NCBI RefSeq assembly: GCF_014333615.1
Contig: NZ_JACSCY010000016.1
Coordinates: forward strand, 1-64,000
Direction of reading: 5' to 3'
From: Hymenobacter citatus
GTDB lineage: Bacteria > Bacteroidota > Bacteroidia > Cytophagales > Hymenobacteraceae
Length of the DNA stretch: 64,000 bases
Of this stretch, positions 45,351 through 53,071 are shown one piece after another. The notes below the pieces were generated by a model, which worked only from the letters and a program-made list of their open reading frames with translations, was not told the origin of the DNA and did no database searches. Position 1 is the first letter of the stretch. Every line of letters begins with the position of its first letter. A program made the position numbers and the translations under genes.

Positions 45351-45428
45351 AAGCGGTGTAGGTGAGGGGTAGAAGGGTTGTTAGGCGGTTGGAAGTTGCG
45401 GGACGGAGCGGTTAGAAGAGGGGCAGTA

Positions 45429-45531
45429 TGAACGTCATGCTGAGCGGAGTCGAAGCATCTCGCGTGCTGATGGGAGATACTATCTATCGTCAGCACGCGA
45501 GATGCTTCGACTTCGCTCAGCATGACGTTCA
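45429..45531. repeat. Family-A inverted repeat
   Basis: 42-bp arms (45429-45470 with 45490-45531) with one mismatch and a loop containing GATACTATCTATC. It separates nagB from the ROK repressor gene. Confidence 0.95.
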
Positions 45532-45556
45532 TTGTTTATTTTTCATTATTAATTAC

Positions 45557-46807
45557 TTACATCTGTTCCAGGTGCGTTTCGAATACGTTTTCCATCACCG
45601 TAGCCACGGAGCCCAGAATCATGGCGTCGCGGCCCAGCTCCGACACCACAATGCGGGTGTTTTCGCGCAGCTGCTTCATGCAGTAGATGGTTATGGCCTG
45701 CTGAATGGCGGGCACCACAAAAGGCTTGGCCTGCGCCATATCGCCGCCCAGAATAATCAGCTCGGGATTAAAGAGCTGAATCAGGATGGCAATGCCCTTG
45801 CCCAGGTTCAGCCCTACCTCGGCCAGCAGGTTGATAGCAAATTGGTCGCCGTCGTGGGCAGCGCGGATGACTTGCTCCACCTCCAGCTGGTCGATTTCGG
45901 ATTCCGACAGGGCTTGTAGCTGGGTATTCTCGCCGGCCCGAATACCCTCCTGGGCATTGCGCACCAAGGCGCTGCCCGAGGCCACAGTTTCCAGGCAGCC
46001 GCGCTTGCCGCAGTGGCACAGGCGGCCGTCTTCCACCAGCGGAATGTGCCCAAACTCGCCGGCAAAGCCCGAAGCACCACTGCGCAGCTTGCCGTCCAGG
46101 ATCATACCCAGGCCCACGCCCCAGTCCATGGATAACACCAGCACGTCGCGGCGGCCGTGGGCCAGCCCGAAGCGGTACTCGGCCAGAGTGGCGCTTTTCA
46201 CGTCGTTCTGGATAAATACGGGCTTGCCAAACTTACGCTCCAACAGCTGCTGCAACGACTCCGCACCGTCCGGCACGCGCAAATAGGTGTGGTTGTTGCC
46301 CTCCTTGGAAGCCACCAGGCCCGGCATATTAATGCCTACCCCGATGAGCTTTTGCGGGTCGATGCCCGACGCCTCGATCAGGCGCATGGCCTGCTCGTGC
46401 ACCTGGTCCACGGCTTGTAGGTCCTGCGTCACTTCGATCGGGAAGGTCTGCACGCCGGTTACGGGACTGTTGTTGTTGTCGAAAATAGCCAGGCGCGCCT
46501 TGTACTTCTCCATGTGGATACTCAAGACAAACAACGACTTATCCCGCAATCCATACAGCTCCGGCTTGCGCCCGCCGATGGATTTGCCCCTACCCTGCTT
46601 CTCCACCAAGCCCTCAGCAATCAGCTCGTTTAGCATGGCCGTGGAGGTAGGCGCGCTGATCTGAAAGCGGCCGCAGATATCGGCGTTTGTCTTAGCACCC
46701 TTCACATACAAGTGCTTGACAATCTTTATCTTCTGTACGTATTTCCGTCGCTCTACATTATTCAGCCCGGCCAGAAACGTATCTTCCAAGGCTAATAATG
46801 AACTCAT
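45557..46807 (-). CDS. ROK-family transcriptional repressor (NagC/Mlc type)
   Basis: Encodes 416 aa. An N-terminal winged helix-turn-helix (about residues 22-85, IVKHLYVKGAKTNADICGRF then SAPTSTAMLNELIAEGLVEK) precedes a ROK sugar-binding domain. The domain has GVGINMPGLVASKEG, IQNDVKSATLAEYRFG, WGVGLGMILDGKLRSG and FAGEFGHIPLVEDG, and a complete zinc motif CHCGKRGCLE (Cys264, Cys266, Cys271). It is a DNA-binding sensor of GlcNAc-6-P or another sugar and probably controls nagB, the kinase-permease operon and perhaps the nearby hydrolases. It contrasts with the ROK kinase at 42332-43219, which lacks both the HTH and the zinc motif. Confidence 0.93.
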   Translation of the reverse strand: MSSLLALEDTFLAGLNNVERRKYVQKIKIVKHLYVKGAKTNADICGRFQISAPTSTAMLNELIAEGLVEKQGRGKSIGGRKPELYGLRDKSLFVLSIHMEKYKARLAIFDNNNSPVTGVQTFPIEVTQDLQAVDQVHEQAMRLIEASGIDPQKLIGVGINMPGLVASKEGNNHTYLRVPDGAESLQQLLERKFGKPVFIQNDVKSATLAEYRFGLAHGRRDVLVLSMDWGVGLGMILDGKLRSGASGFAGEFGHIPLVEDGRLCHCGKRGCLETVASGSALVRNAQEGIRAGENTQLQALSESEIDQLEVEQVIRAAHDGDQFAINLLAEVGLNLGKGIAILIQLFNPELIILGGDMAQAKPFVVPAIQQAITIYCMKQLRENTRIVVSELGRDAMILGSVATVMENVFETHLEQM

Positions 46808-46962
46808 GGCAGCGGGTTTTCGATAAATGATGTCTCAAGAAGCCCACTTTTTTCAACAAGTCAAAGGACTTTACTAAAATTTTAATAAAAGATTATCTGA
46901 TAGGGGTAAAAAATAACAGAACACAGCACTCCTGTTCTACTTCGGATTGAAGATTAATAGAC

Positions 46963-47055
46963 CGTCATGCTGAGCTTGCCGAAGCATCTCGCGTGCTGAC
47001 GATAGATAGTAATCAAACGAAGCGAGCGAGATGCTTCGACAAGCTCAGCATGACG
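46963..47055. repeat. Family-A inverted repeat
   Basis: 30-bp arms (46963-46992 with 47026-47055) with one mismatch. The loop GATAGATAGTAATC is related to the other family-A loops. Confidence 0.93.
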
Positions 47056-47074
47056 TTCTGCGCACAATTACTTT

Positions 47075-48112
47075 CTATTTCCCACCTCCCTGCAACACCA
47101 CGTGCTTGATGTTTTTGCGGTCGTAGGTGTAAGTGATGTGCACGCGGCCGTCGCGGGTCTGGATGATGGCGGGGTAGCTGTATTCCTCTTTGTCGCCGTT
47201 TTCGAGTACGGCTATGTCGTTCCACTTTTGGCCGTCTTGCGACTGGGCCACGCGCAGCTTGCCGCGGCCGTTGAACCAGTCCTTGCCGGGCACGTCGGGG
47301 TTGTAGACGATGAGCTGGGAGCCGTCGCGCAGGGTCACGGCGTCGGTGCCGGAGTTGGGGTTCAGTAGAGTGGTTTTTGATAGCGGGCCCCAGGTGTTGC
47401 CGTTGTCCGTGGACCAAGTCTGCACCACGGAGCCCTGCTTGCTGCGGCACAGCAGCTGCAAGCGGCCACCGGGGTAGCGCAAAATGCTGGGCTGGATCAC
47501 GTCAAACGCCGACGCCGTGTCCACGGGAATGCGCTGCCAGGTCCGGCCGCGGTCCGTCGATTTTTCGAGGTGCACTTTCCAGCGCTCCGTGGTTTCCTCC
47601 ACGCTGGAAGGGGCCAGAATAGTGCCGTTGGTGAGCTGAATCGGTTTGTTTTTGATGGGGCCGAGGATGCCCGGCGGCAGGCGCCGGGCGGTGGCCCAGG
47701 TCTTACCCTCGTTGGTCGAGGTTTGCACCATGCCCCACCACTCGCGCGGGTTGGGACCTACTTTATAAAATAGAAACAGCTTGCCTTTCTGCTCTTTAAA
47801 CAGCACCGGATTCCAGGTAGGGTAGCGCAAGGTGTCGTTTACTACCCCCGTCGCCACACTCGCCGGCTTCGACACCTGGCCTTGCTTGTCGATGGAAGCC
47901 AGCCAGATAGCCACGTCTTTCTGCCCCTCCCCCGAGCCGCCAAAGCAAGCTACCAGCAGCCGACCACCCTCCACCTCCACCAGCGTGGAAGCGTGGCACT
48001 GCCGAAACGGGGGATTCGGGAACAGCACTTCTTCATTCAGCTTCACCCAGTTAGATTGGGCTGAGGCGGATAGGGGTAGGAAAATGGCAGCGAGAAGAAG
48101 ACGGAGTTTCAT
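47075..48112 (-). CDS. BNR-repeat sialidase-like secreted protein
   Basis: Encodes 345 aa with a signal peptide (MKLRLLLAAIFLPLSASAQ). It is a six-bladed propeller with Asp-box motifs STNEGKTW, STDRGRTW and STDNGNTW. The family block FRQCHASTLVEVEGGRLLVA replaces the FRIP motif of true sialidases, and the arginine triad is not obvious. It belongs to the BNR_2-type exo-sialidase-like proteins, whose members include enzymes on other sugars. Sialic-acid release is possible and would fit the first step of complex N-glycan trimming, but the missing FRIP makes this uncertain. No sialic acid lyase or transporter is in the window. Confidence 0.8.
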   Translation of the reverse strand: MKLRLLLAAIFLPLSASAQSNWVKLNEEVLFPNPPFRQCHASTLVEVEGGRLLVACFGGSGEGQKDVAIWLASIDKQGQVSKPASVATGVVNDTLRYPTWNPVLFKEQKGKLFLFYKVGPNPREWWGMVQTSTNEGKTWATARRLPPGILGPIKNKPIQLTNGTILAPSSVEETTERWKVHLEKSTDRGRTWQRIPVDTASAFDVIQPSILRYPGGRLQLLCRSKQGSVVQTWSTDNGNTWGPLSKTTLLNPNSGTDAVTLRDGSQLIVYNPDVPGKDWFNGRGKLRVAQSQDGQKWNDIAVLENGDKEEYSYPAIIQTRDGRVHITYTYDRKNIKHVVLQGGGK

Positions 48113-48131
48113 GGGGCTTTTTTATTGAAAT

Positions 48132-48223
48132 GTCATGCTGAGCGCAGTCGAAGCATCTCGCGTGCTGACAGCAGATACTATCTTTCATCAGCACGCGAGA
48201 TTTCTCACTCCGTTCGAAATGAC
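48132..48223. repeat. Hybrid family A / A' inverted repeat
   Basis: The left arm begins GTCATGCTGAGCGCAGTCG (family A). The right arm, read in reverse complement, begins GTCATTTCGAACGGAGTG (family A'). The inner parts (CTCGCGTGCTGA) are common to both. The arms therefore pair only in the inner half and at the tip. Confidence 0.9.
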
Positions 48224-48238
48224 GTTCTTTCCATGTTC

Positions 48239-48464
48239 AGGACTTATGCCCTGAGCGTGTGCCGACGTCTGCCGGTCCGACGCCGTAGGCGTCCGACCGG
48301 TTGTCGTTGCTGACAGCCGCGCCATCTGTTGGCGTCTACGCCGTATGAACCAACGCGTCTACCTCGTTCGCATGCCGTTCGTGCAACGTCAGCTAGCGGC
48401 AACCGGTCGGACGCCGCAGGCGTCGGACCGGCAGACGTTGGCACACGCTTAGCGCGTAAGTCCT
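48239..48464. repeat. Family-G inverted repeat with 65-bp arms
   Basis: Arms 48239-48303 and 48400-48464 are mostly complementary with several mismatches. Each arm contains a palindrome CCGGTCCGACGCC..GGCGTCCGACCGG. The loop is about 96 nt. Confidence 0.92.
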
Positions 48465-48488
48465 GGTACTATCCAGACAGCCAACCTT

Positions 48489-50876
48489 CTACTGCACCGC
48501 CGACAACTTCACCGGCTGCTTCACCTCAAAATCCTGCTTCAACCGAATATCCTCCGACGACGCGCCGACCATTACGGTGAAGGCACCGGGCTCTACTACC
48601 CATTCCATTTTCGGGTTGAGCAGCTTCAGGTCTTCGGCGGTTAGGTTGAAGGTTACCTCCTGCTTTTCCCCGGCTTTCAGGGTGATGCGCTGGAATTTTT
48701 TGAGCTGTTTGAGGGGCATTACGGTGGAGCTTATTTTATCATTGAGGTAGAGCTGCACCACTTCGTCGCCGGCGCGGACGCTGGTGTTTTGTACGGTGCA
48801 GCGCACTTGCACGCGCACGGCGCCGGCCGTTTCGGTGGGGGTGATTTGCAGGCCGGAATACGCAAACGTGCTGTAGCTCAAGCCGTGGCCGAAGCTGTAG
48901 AGCGGCTTGGCGTCCATCTCCACGTAGTCGTGCTTGTTGGGGCTTTTGAAGTTGTAGTACACCGGCAGTTGGCCCACGCTTTTGGGCACCGAGATGGGTA
49001 GGCGGCCGGCGGGGTTGTAGTCGCCAAACAGCACGTCGGCCACGGCGTTGCCACCCTCCTGTCCGGGGTACCAGGCATCCACTATAGCGGGCACGTGCTC
49101 AGCCATCCAGTTCAGATTCAGCGGCCTACCCTTGATGAGCACCACGACTACTGGCGTGCCGGTAGCAGCCACGGCCTGCACCAGCTGCAACTGCTTGCCC
49201 AGTAGGTCGAGGGTGGCGCGGTCGTAGCCCTCGCCGCTTTCCATGTCGCTGATGGGTTGGTTGTCCTTGGCGGCCGACACGGTGGCGGCGCCGGTGCTCT
49301 GGTACTCGGTTTTGAAGTCGCGGGCGCTGGAACCGCCTACTACTACCACGGCCACCTGGGCCTGTTTGGCGGCCGCCACGGCCGCCGCAATATCGGCGGT
49401 GGTGGTGTCGCGGATGGCGCAGCCCTGTACGTAGGTGACTTGCGTGCCCTTGCCGACTTTGGCTTTGATGCCTTCCAGCACCGTCACCACGTTTTCGTCG
49501 GGCTGGGGGGCGGTGTAGTCGCCGAGCTGGTTGTAGAGGTTGTCGGCGTTGGGGCCGATGACGGCAATGCGTTGCAAGCTCTTGCTGAGGGGTAGGGCGT
49601 TCTGCTCGTTTTTCAGCAGTACGATGGATTCGCGGGCTACCTGCCGGGCCAGCGCCACGTGGGCCGGCGTCTTCACCTGCCGGGCCACTTTTCGAGTATC
49701 TACGTAGGGATTCTCAAATAAGCCCATGTCAAACTTCAGGCGTAGCACCCGGCCCACGGCCCGGTCCAGCACTTCGGGGCTCACCAGCTTCTGGTCGATG
49801 GCCGCGCGCAGGGCCTTGTCGTAGCCGTAGCTGCTCAGGTCGCTGTCGAGGCCGGCATTGAGAGCTAGGGCCACCGCCTCGGCGGGCGTAGCCGCCACGT
49901 GGTGGTTGCTCATCACCCCCACCACACTGTTCAAATCCGACACCACAAAGCCCTGAAAACCCCACTTCGCCCGCAGCAAATCCGTCAGCAGCCACTCGTT
50001 GGCCGAGCACGGCACGCCGTCGATGGAGTTGTAGGCCGCCATCACCGACAGCGCCCCCGCCCCCACCGCCGCCCGAAACGGAGGCAGGAAACTCTGCTGC
50101 AACTCGCGCATGCCCGTGCTGATGCTGCCGCCGTTGTGGCCGCCCTCGGGCGTGCCGTAAGCAGTGAAGTGTTTGAGCGTGGACACGATGTTCACACCGC
50201 TTTTCAAATTATCACCCTGAAAGCCCTGCACCATGGCCACGCCCATTTGCCCGTTGAGCACCGGGTCCTCGCCGTAGGTTTCCTCCACCCGCGACCAGCG
50301 CGGCTCCCGCGCCAGATCCAGCACCGGCCCGTAGCCGATGTGGGCGCCCTGCGCCCGCGCCTCGGTAGCAATAGCCGCCGCCATCTTTTGGATCAGGGCG
50401 GGGTGCCAGGTGCTGCTCTGGCCGATGGAGGTAGGGAATACGGTGGTGCCGATGGCCATGTGGCCGTGCGGGCACTCCTCGGCCAGCAGTAGCGGAATGC
50501 CCAGGCGGGTATGCTCCACGGTGTAGCGTTGCAGGGCGTTGGTGGCCTCGGCAGCCAGGGCGGGAGTCAAGCCGGTTTTCAGGGTTTTCTGGGTCCAGGG
50601 GTCGGCGCGCAGGGTGGCCCACAGGGCGCCGATGTGGCGCTCGTCGATGGCCTTGCGGTAGGCGGCGCTGGTGCCCACGCGCTGGCCGTTTTTCTCGTAC
50701 ATCTCCCAGCCCAGCAGCGTACCCAGCTGGCCTACCTTCTCCTCCGTGGTCATGCGGCCCAGCAGGTCCTTCACCCGCGCTTCGGTGGTGGCGTTGCGGT
50801 CTTTGTAGAGCGGTTTCTGGGCGTAGGCCGGGGTGAGAGTGAGCAGGGAAAGACTGAGAAGTAGGGGTTTTAGCAT
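48489..50876 (-). CDS. GH3 beta-glucosidase-family enzyme
   Basis: Encodes 795 aa with a signal peptide (MLKPLLLSLSLLTLTPAYAQ). The GH3 N-terminal barrel runs about 30-370: AEECPHGHMAIGTTVFPTSI, GPVLDLAREPRWSRVEETYG, TLKHFTAYG and nucleophile Asp314 in GFVVSDLNSVV. The C-terminal alpha/beta domain (about 400-640) has ESIVLLKNEQNALPL and IAVIGPNADN. A fibronectin III-like domain closes it (about 700-775, RAGDEVVQLYLND). It is BglX-like in layout, which covers beta-glucosidase, beta-xylosidase and related exo-activities. In this locus the glycan partner is not obvious; it may serve a different polysaccharide from the N-glycan set. Confidence 0.93.
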   Translation of the reverse strand: MLKPLLLSLSLLTLTPAYAQKPLYKDRNATTEARVKDLLGRMTTEEKVGQLGTLLGWEMYEKNGQRVGTSAAYRKAIDERHIGALWATLRADPWTQKTLKTGLTPALAAEATNALQRYTVEHTRLGIPLLLAEECPHGHMAIGTTVFPTSIGQSSTWHPALIQKMAAAIATEARAQGAHIGYGPVLDLAREPRWSRVEETYGEDPVLNGQMGVAMVQGFQGDNLKSGVNIVSTLKHFTAYGTPEGGHNGGSISTGMRELQQSFLPPFRAAVGAGALSVMAAYNSIDGVPCSANEWLLTDLLRAKWGFQGFVVSDLNSVVGVMSNHHVAATPAEAVALALNAGLDSDLSSYGYDKALRAAIDQKLVSPEVLDRAVGRVLRLKFDMGLFENPYVDTRKVARQVKTPAHVALARQVARESIVLLKNEQNALPLSKSLQRIAVIGPNADNLYNQLGDYTAPQPDENVVTVLEGIKAKVGKGTQVTYVQGCAIRDTTTADIAAAVAAAKQAQVAVVVVGGSSARDFKTEYQSTGAATVSAAKDNQPISDMESGEGYDRATLDLLGKQLQLVQAVAATGTPVVVVLIKGRPLNLNWMAEHVPAIVDAWYPGQEGGNAVADVLFGDYNPAGRLPISVPKSVGQLPVYYNFKSPNKHDYVEMDAKPLYSFGHGLSYSTFAYSGLQITPTETAGAVRVQVRCTVQNTSVRAGDEVVQLYLNDKISSTVMPLKQLKKFQRITLKAGEKQEVTFNLTAEDLKLLNPKMEWVVEPGAFTVMVGASSEDIRLKQDFEVKQPVKLSAVQ

Positions 50877-50902
50877 GTTGATAGTGAATGGAGTAAGTGA
50901 GT

Positions 50903-51003
50903 GTAACGCGAAGCTCTGCTTCGCGACCCTCAGAACGGCTCTACCAGAACGGTGGGCACGGCGCGAATGGCGCGAACGGTCGCGAAGCAGAGCTTCGCGT
51001 TAC
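50903..51003. repeat. Family-F inverted repeat with self-palindromic arms
   Basis: Perfect 26-bp arms (50903-50928 with 50978-51003), each containing CGCGAAGCTCTGCTTCGCG, which is palindromic itself. A solo arm is at 35769-35794. Confidence 0.95.
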
Positions 51004-51027
51004 GCTCTCTGGTCAGCTTTGTGAACA

Positions 51028-52896
51028 TCACTTCTGCGACAATTCGTCCAGAATCGGCTTATCGACGGTTTTCAGGGATTGTTGAATGGTATCGTTCTGT
51101 TGCTCGAACACCACCACCTCATTCTTGCCTTTCGTGAGCCAGCAGCCGGGCACGTAAAGCGTCTGCTGGGGGCCAATTTTCCAGTAGCGGCCCAGGTTGT
51201 GGCCGTTCACGAAGACGATGCCCTTGCCCCAGCCGCGCATGTCCAGGAAGGTGTCGCCGGGTTGCTTCACCTCGAAGCTGGCCGTGTAGAAGGTAGGGTG
51301 GCCGGCTTTGTTTTTGTCGAGGTAGCGCGTCAGGTCGGGCACCTTGCCGAGGGGTAGCTTATACATCTGCCAGTCGCCGGTGAGGGCCGTGCCGTCGAGG
51401 GTTACGGGCTCGATGATGCCTTTGGTGTTGTGCACGATTTCGGCGCCGTAGTTGATGCGGCCCAGGTTCTCGACCAGCAGCTCCAGCGTGCCATTAGCCG
51501 GAATCTGCACGGGTAGTGTGTAGCGGTTGTCCTGGCGGTTCAGCTCCCCTACCCGCTGGCCATTCACATACACGGTGGCGTAGTCGCGCAGGCCGGGCAC
51601 TGCCAGCTGGCCTTGCATGGGCTGGGCCAAGCGCTTGCTGTACAGCACGTAGCCGTGGCCCTGGTTCAAGGTCTCAAACGACAGCGGCCGGGTGCTCACA
51701 ACAGGCTGAATGTCAGTTTTTAGATCAAACAGATCTACGGTTTTGCCCAGAATAATATCGGGGATGGTGACGACGGGCAGGGGCGCGGGCACGGCCGGCA
51801 CGCGGTACTTCACGTAGCGCTGCATCAGCTCGCGCACGGCGGTGTACTTGGGCGTGGCCCAGCCCGGCTCGCTTATAAGGGCGTCGTAGTCGTAGCTGGT
51901 GAGGTCGGGCTGGATGTCGTGCTCCTTGCTGTAGTTGGCGCCCGAGGTAAGGCCGAAGTTGGTGCCGCCGTGCACCATGTAGAAGTTGAAGTTGATGCCG
52001 TTTTTCAGGTAGGTTTCCACCTGTTTGGTCACCTGCTCGGTGGGCACGCGCACAAACGGCTCGCCCCAGTGGTCGAGCCAACCGGGGTAGTACTCGGCCA
52101 CCATGTAGGGGCCTTTGCCGCCGTGGTACTGGTTTACGGCCGTTTTCAGCGCCTCCACGTTACCTTCGCCGTTGGCGGTGGGTAGGGCACCCGGCGTGGC
52201 CCCGCCTTCAAACAAGCCCGCCGCATCGGATGTAAAAAACGGCCCCTCAAAACCGGCTTCGGTGAGCTGCTGCTTGATGGCGGCATTGTATTGCCGGTGC
52301 TCGGCCAGCGAAATATCCTTGCGCTGGTCCACGTACGAACCGAACTCATTCTCTACCTGCGTCATGATGATGGGGCCGCCCTTGCTCACTTGCAAGCCCT
52401 TCACCTGCCCCGCCAGCTTGTTGATGTAGACCCGGCACGAGTCCAGAAACGGCTGGTTGTTGGCCCTGATCACCAGGTTTTCATTCTTCTGCAACCACCA
52501 CGGATAGCCGCCAAATTCCCACTCAGCGCAGGCATACGGCCCCGGCCGCAGAATCACAAACAGTCCCTCTTCCTGTGCCGTTTTCACGAACTGCGCCACA
52601 TTGTGATTGCCAGTTTTGAAGTCCCACACGCCCGGCGCGGGGTTATGGTAATTCCAAAACACGTAGGTAGCCACCGTGTTCAGCCCCAGCGCCTTCAGCA
52701 TCTTCAGCCGGTGCCGCCAGTAGGGCTGCGGCACGCGGGCGTAGTGCATCTCCCCGGAGTGAATCTGGGTAGGCTTATCATCGTACAGAAACTGCCCGTT
52801 TTTTATCTCAAACGTGTGCTTTTTCTGCGCTTGCGTGGGTAGGCTGCCGAGGAGCAGGAGGGCAAGGAAGCAGCGGGTGAGGGTGGAGTAAGACAT
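51028..52896 (-). CDS. GH35 beta-galactosidase
   Basis: Encodes 622 aa with a signal peptide (MSYSTLTRCFLALLLLGSLPTQAQ). The barrel starts FLYDDKPTQIHSGEMHYARV, continues NTVATYVFWNYHNPAPGVWDF and RPGPYACAEWEFGGYPWWL, has the acid/base Glu184 in IMTQVENEFGSY and the nucleophile Glu268 in MVAEYYPGWLDHWGE. Two C-terminal jelly-roll domains follow, ending with RGWGKGIVFVNGHNLGRYW. Retaining exo-beta-galactosidase of GH35; linkages beta-1,3, beta-1,4 or beta-1,6 are all known. In this locus it could remove galactose from N-glycan antennae before GH20 acts. Between GH3 and GH29 on the same strand. Confidence 0.95.
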   Translation of the reverse strand: MSYSTLTRCFLALLLLGSLPTQAQKKHTFEIKNGQFLYDDKPTQIHSGEMHYARVPQPYWRHRLKMLKALGLNTVATYVFWNYHNPAPGVWDFKTGNHNVAQFVKTAQEEGLFVILRPGPYACAEWEFGGYPWWLQKNENLVIRANNQPFLDSCRVYINKLAGQVKGLQVSKGGPIIMTQVENEFGSYVDQRKDISLAEHRQYNAAIKQQLTEAGFEGPFFTSDAAGLFEGGATPGALPTANGEGNVEALKTAVNQYHGGKGPYMVAEYYPGWLDHWGEPFVRVPTEQVTKQVETYLKNGINFNFYMVHGGTNFGLTSGANYSKEHDIQPDLTSYDYDALISEPGWATPKYTAVRELMQRYVKYRVPAVPAPLPVVTIPDIILGKTVDLFDLKTDIQPVVSTRPLSFETLNQGHGYVLYSKRLAQPMQGQLAVPGLRDYATVYVNGQRVGELNRQDNRYTLPVQIPANGTLELLVENLGRINYGAEIVHNTKGIIEPVTLDGTALTGDWQMYKLPLGKVPDLTRYLDKNKAGHPTFYTASFEVKQPGDTFLDMRGWGKGIVFVNGHNLGRYWKIGPQQTLYVPGCWLTKGKNEVVVFEQQNDTIQQSLKTVDKPILDELSQK

Positions 52897-52916
52897 AAAG
52901 GATTCGTTCTGGTGAA

Positions 52917-53062
52917 CACCCCACCCCCCGGCCCCCTCCCCTCCGGGAGAGGGGGAGCCTGACGATTGGGCTGTTAGCTACTAGCTCTTGGTCAACGAAA
53001 AGCTAACAGCTCCGGTAATGGCTCCCCCTCTCCCGGAGGGGAGGGGGCCGGGGGGTGGGGTG
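52917..53062. repeat. Family-C GC-rich inverted repeat
   Basis: Perfect 43-bp arms (52917-52959 with 53020-53062) of the same sequence as 38107-38236. The loop differs and carries its own weak repeat (CTGTTAGCTA / AGCTAACAG). Confidence 0.95.
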
Positions 53063-53071
53063 AATCGTTGT

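Larger units (their letters stand above)
48113..48488. other. 376-bp gap filled by two tandem repeat elements
   Basis: The gap between the GH3 and BNR genes is almost entirely made of the two inverted repeats at 48132-48223 and 48239-48464. No gene is supported. Confidence 0.8.
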
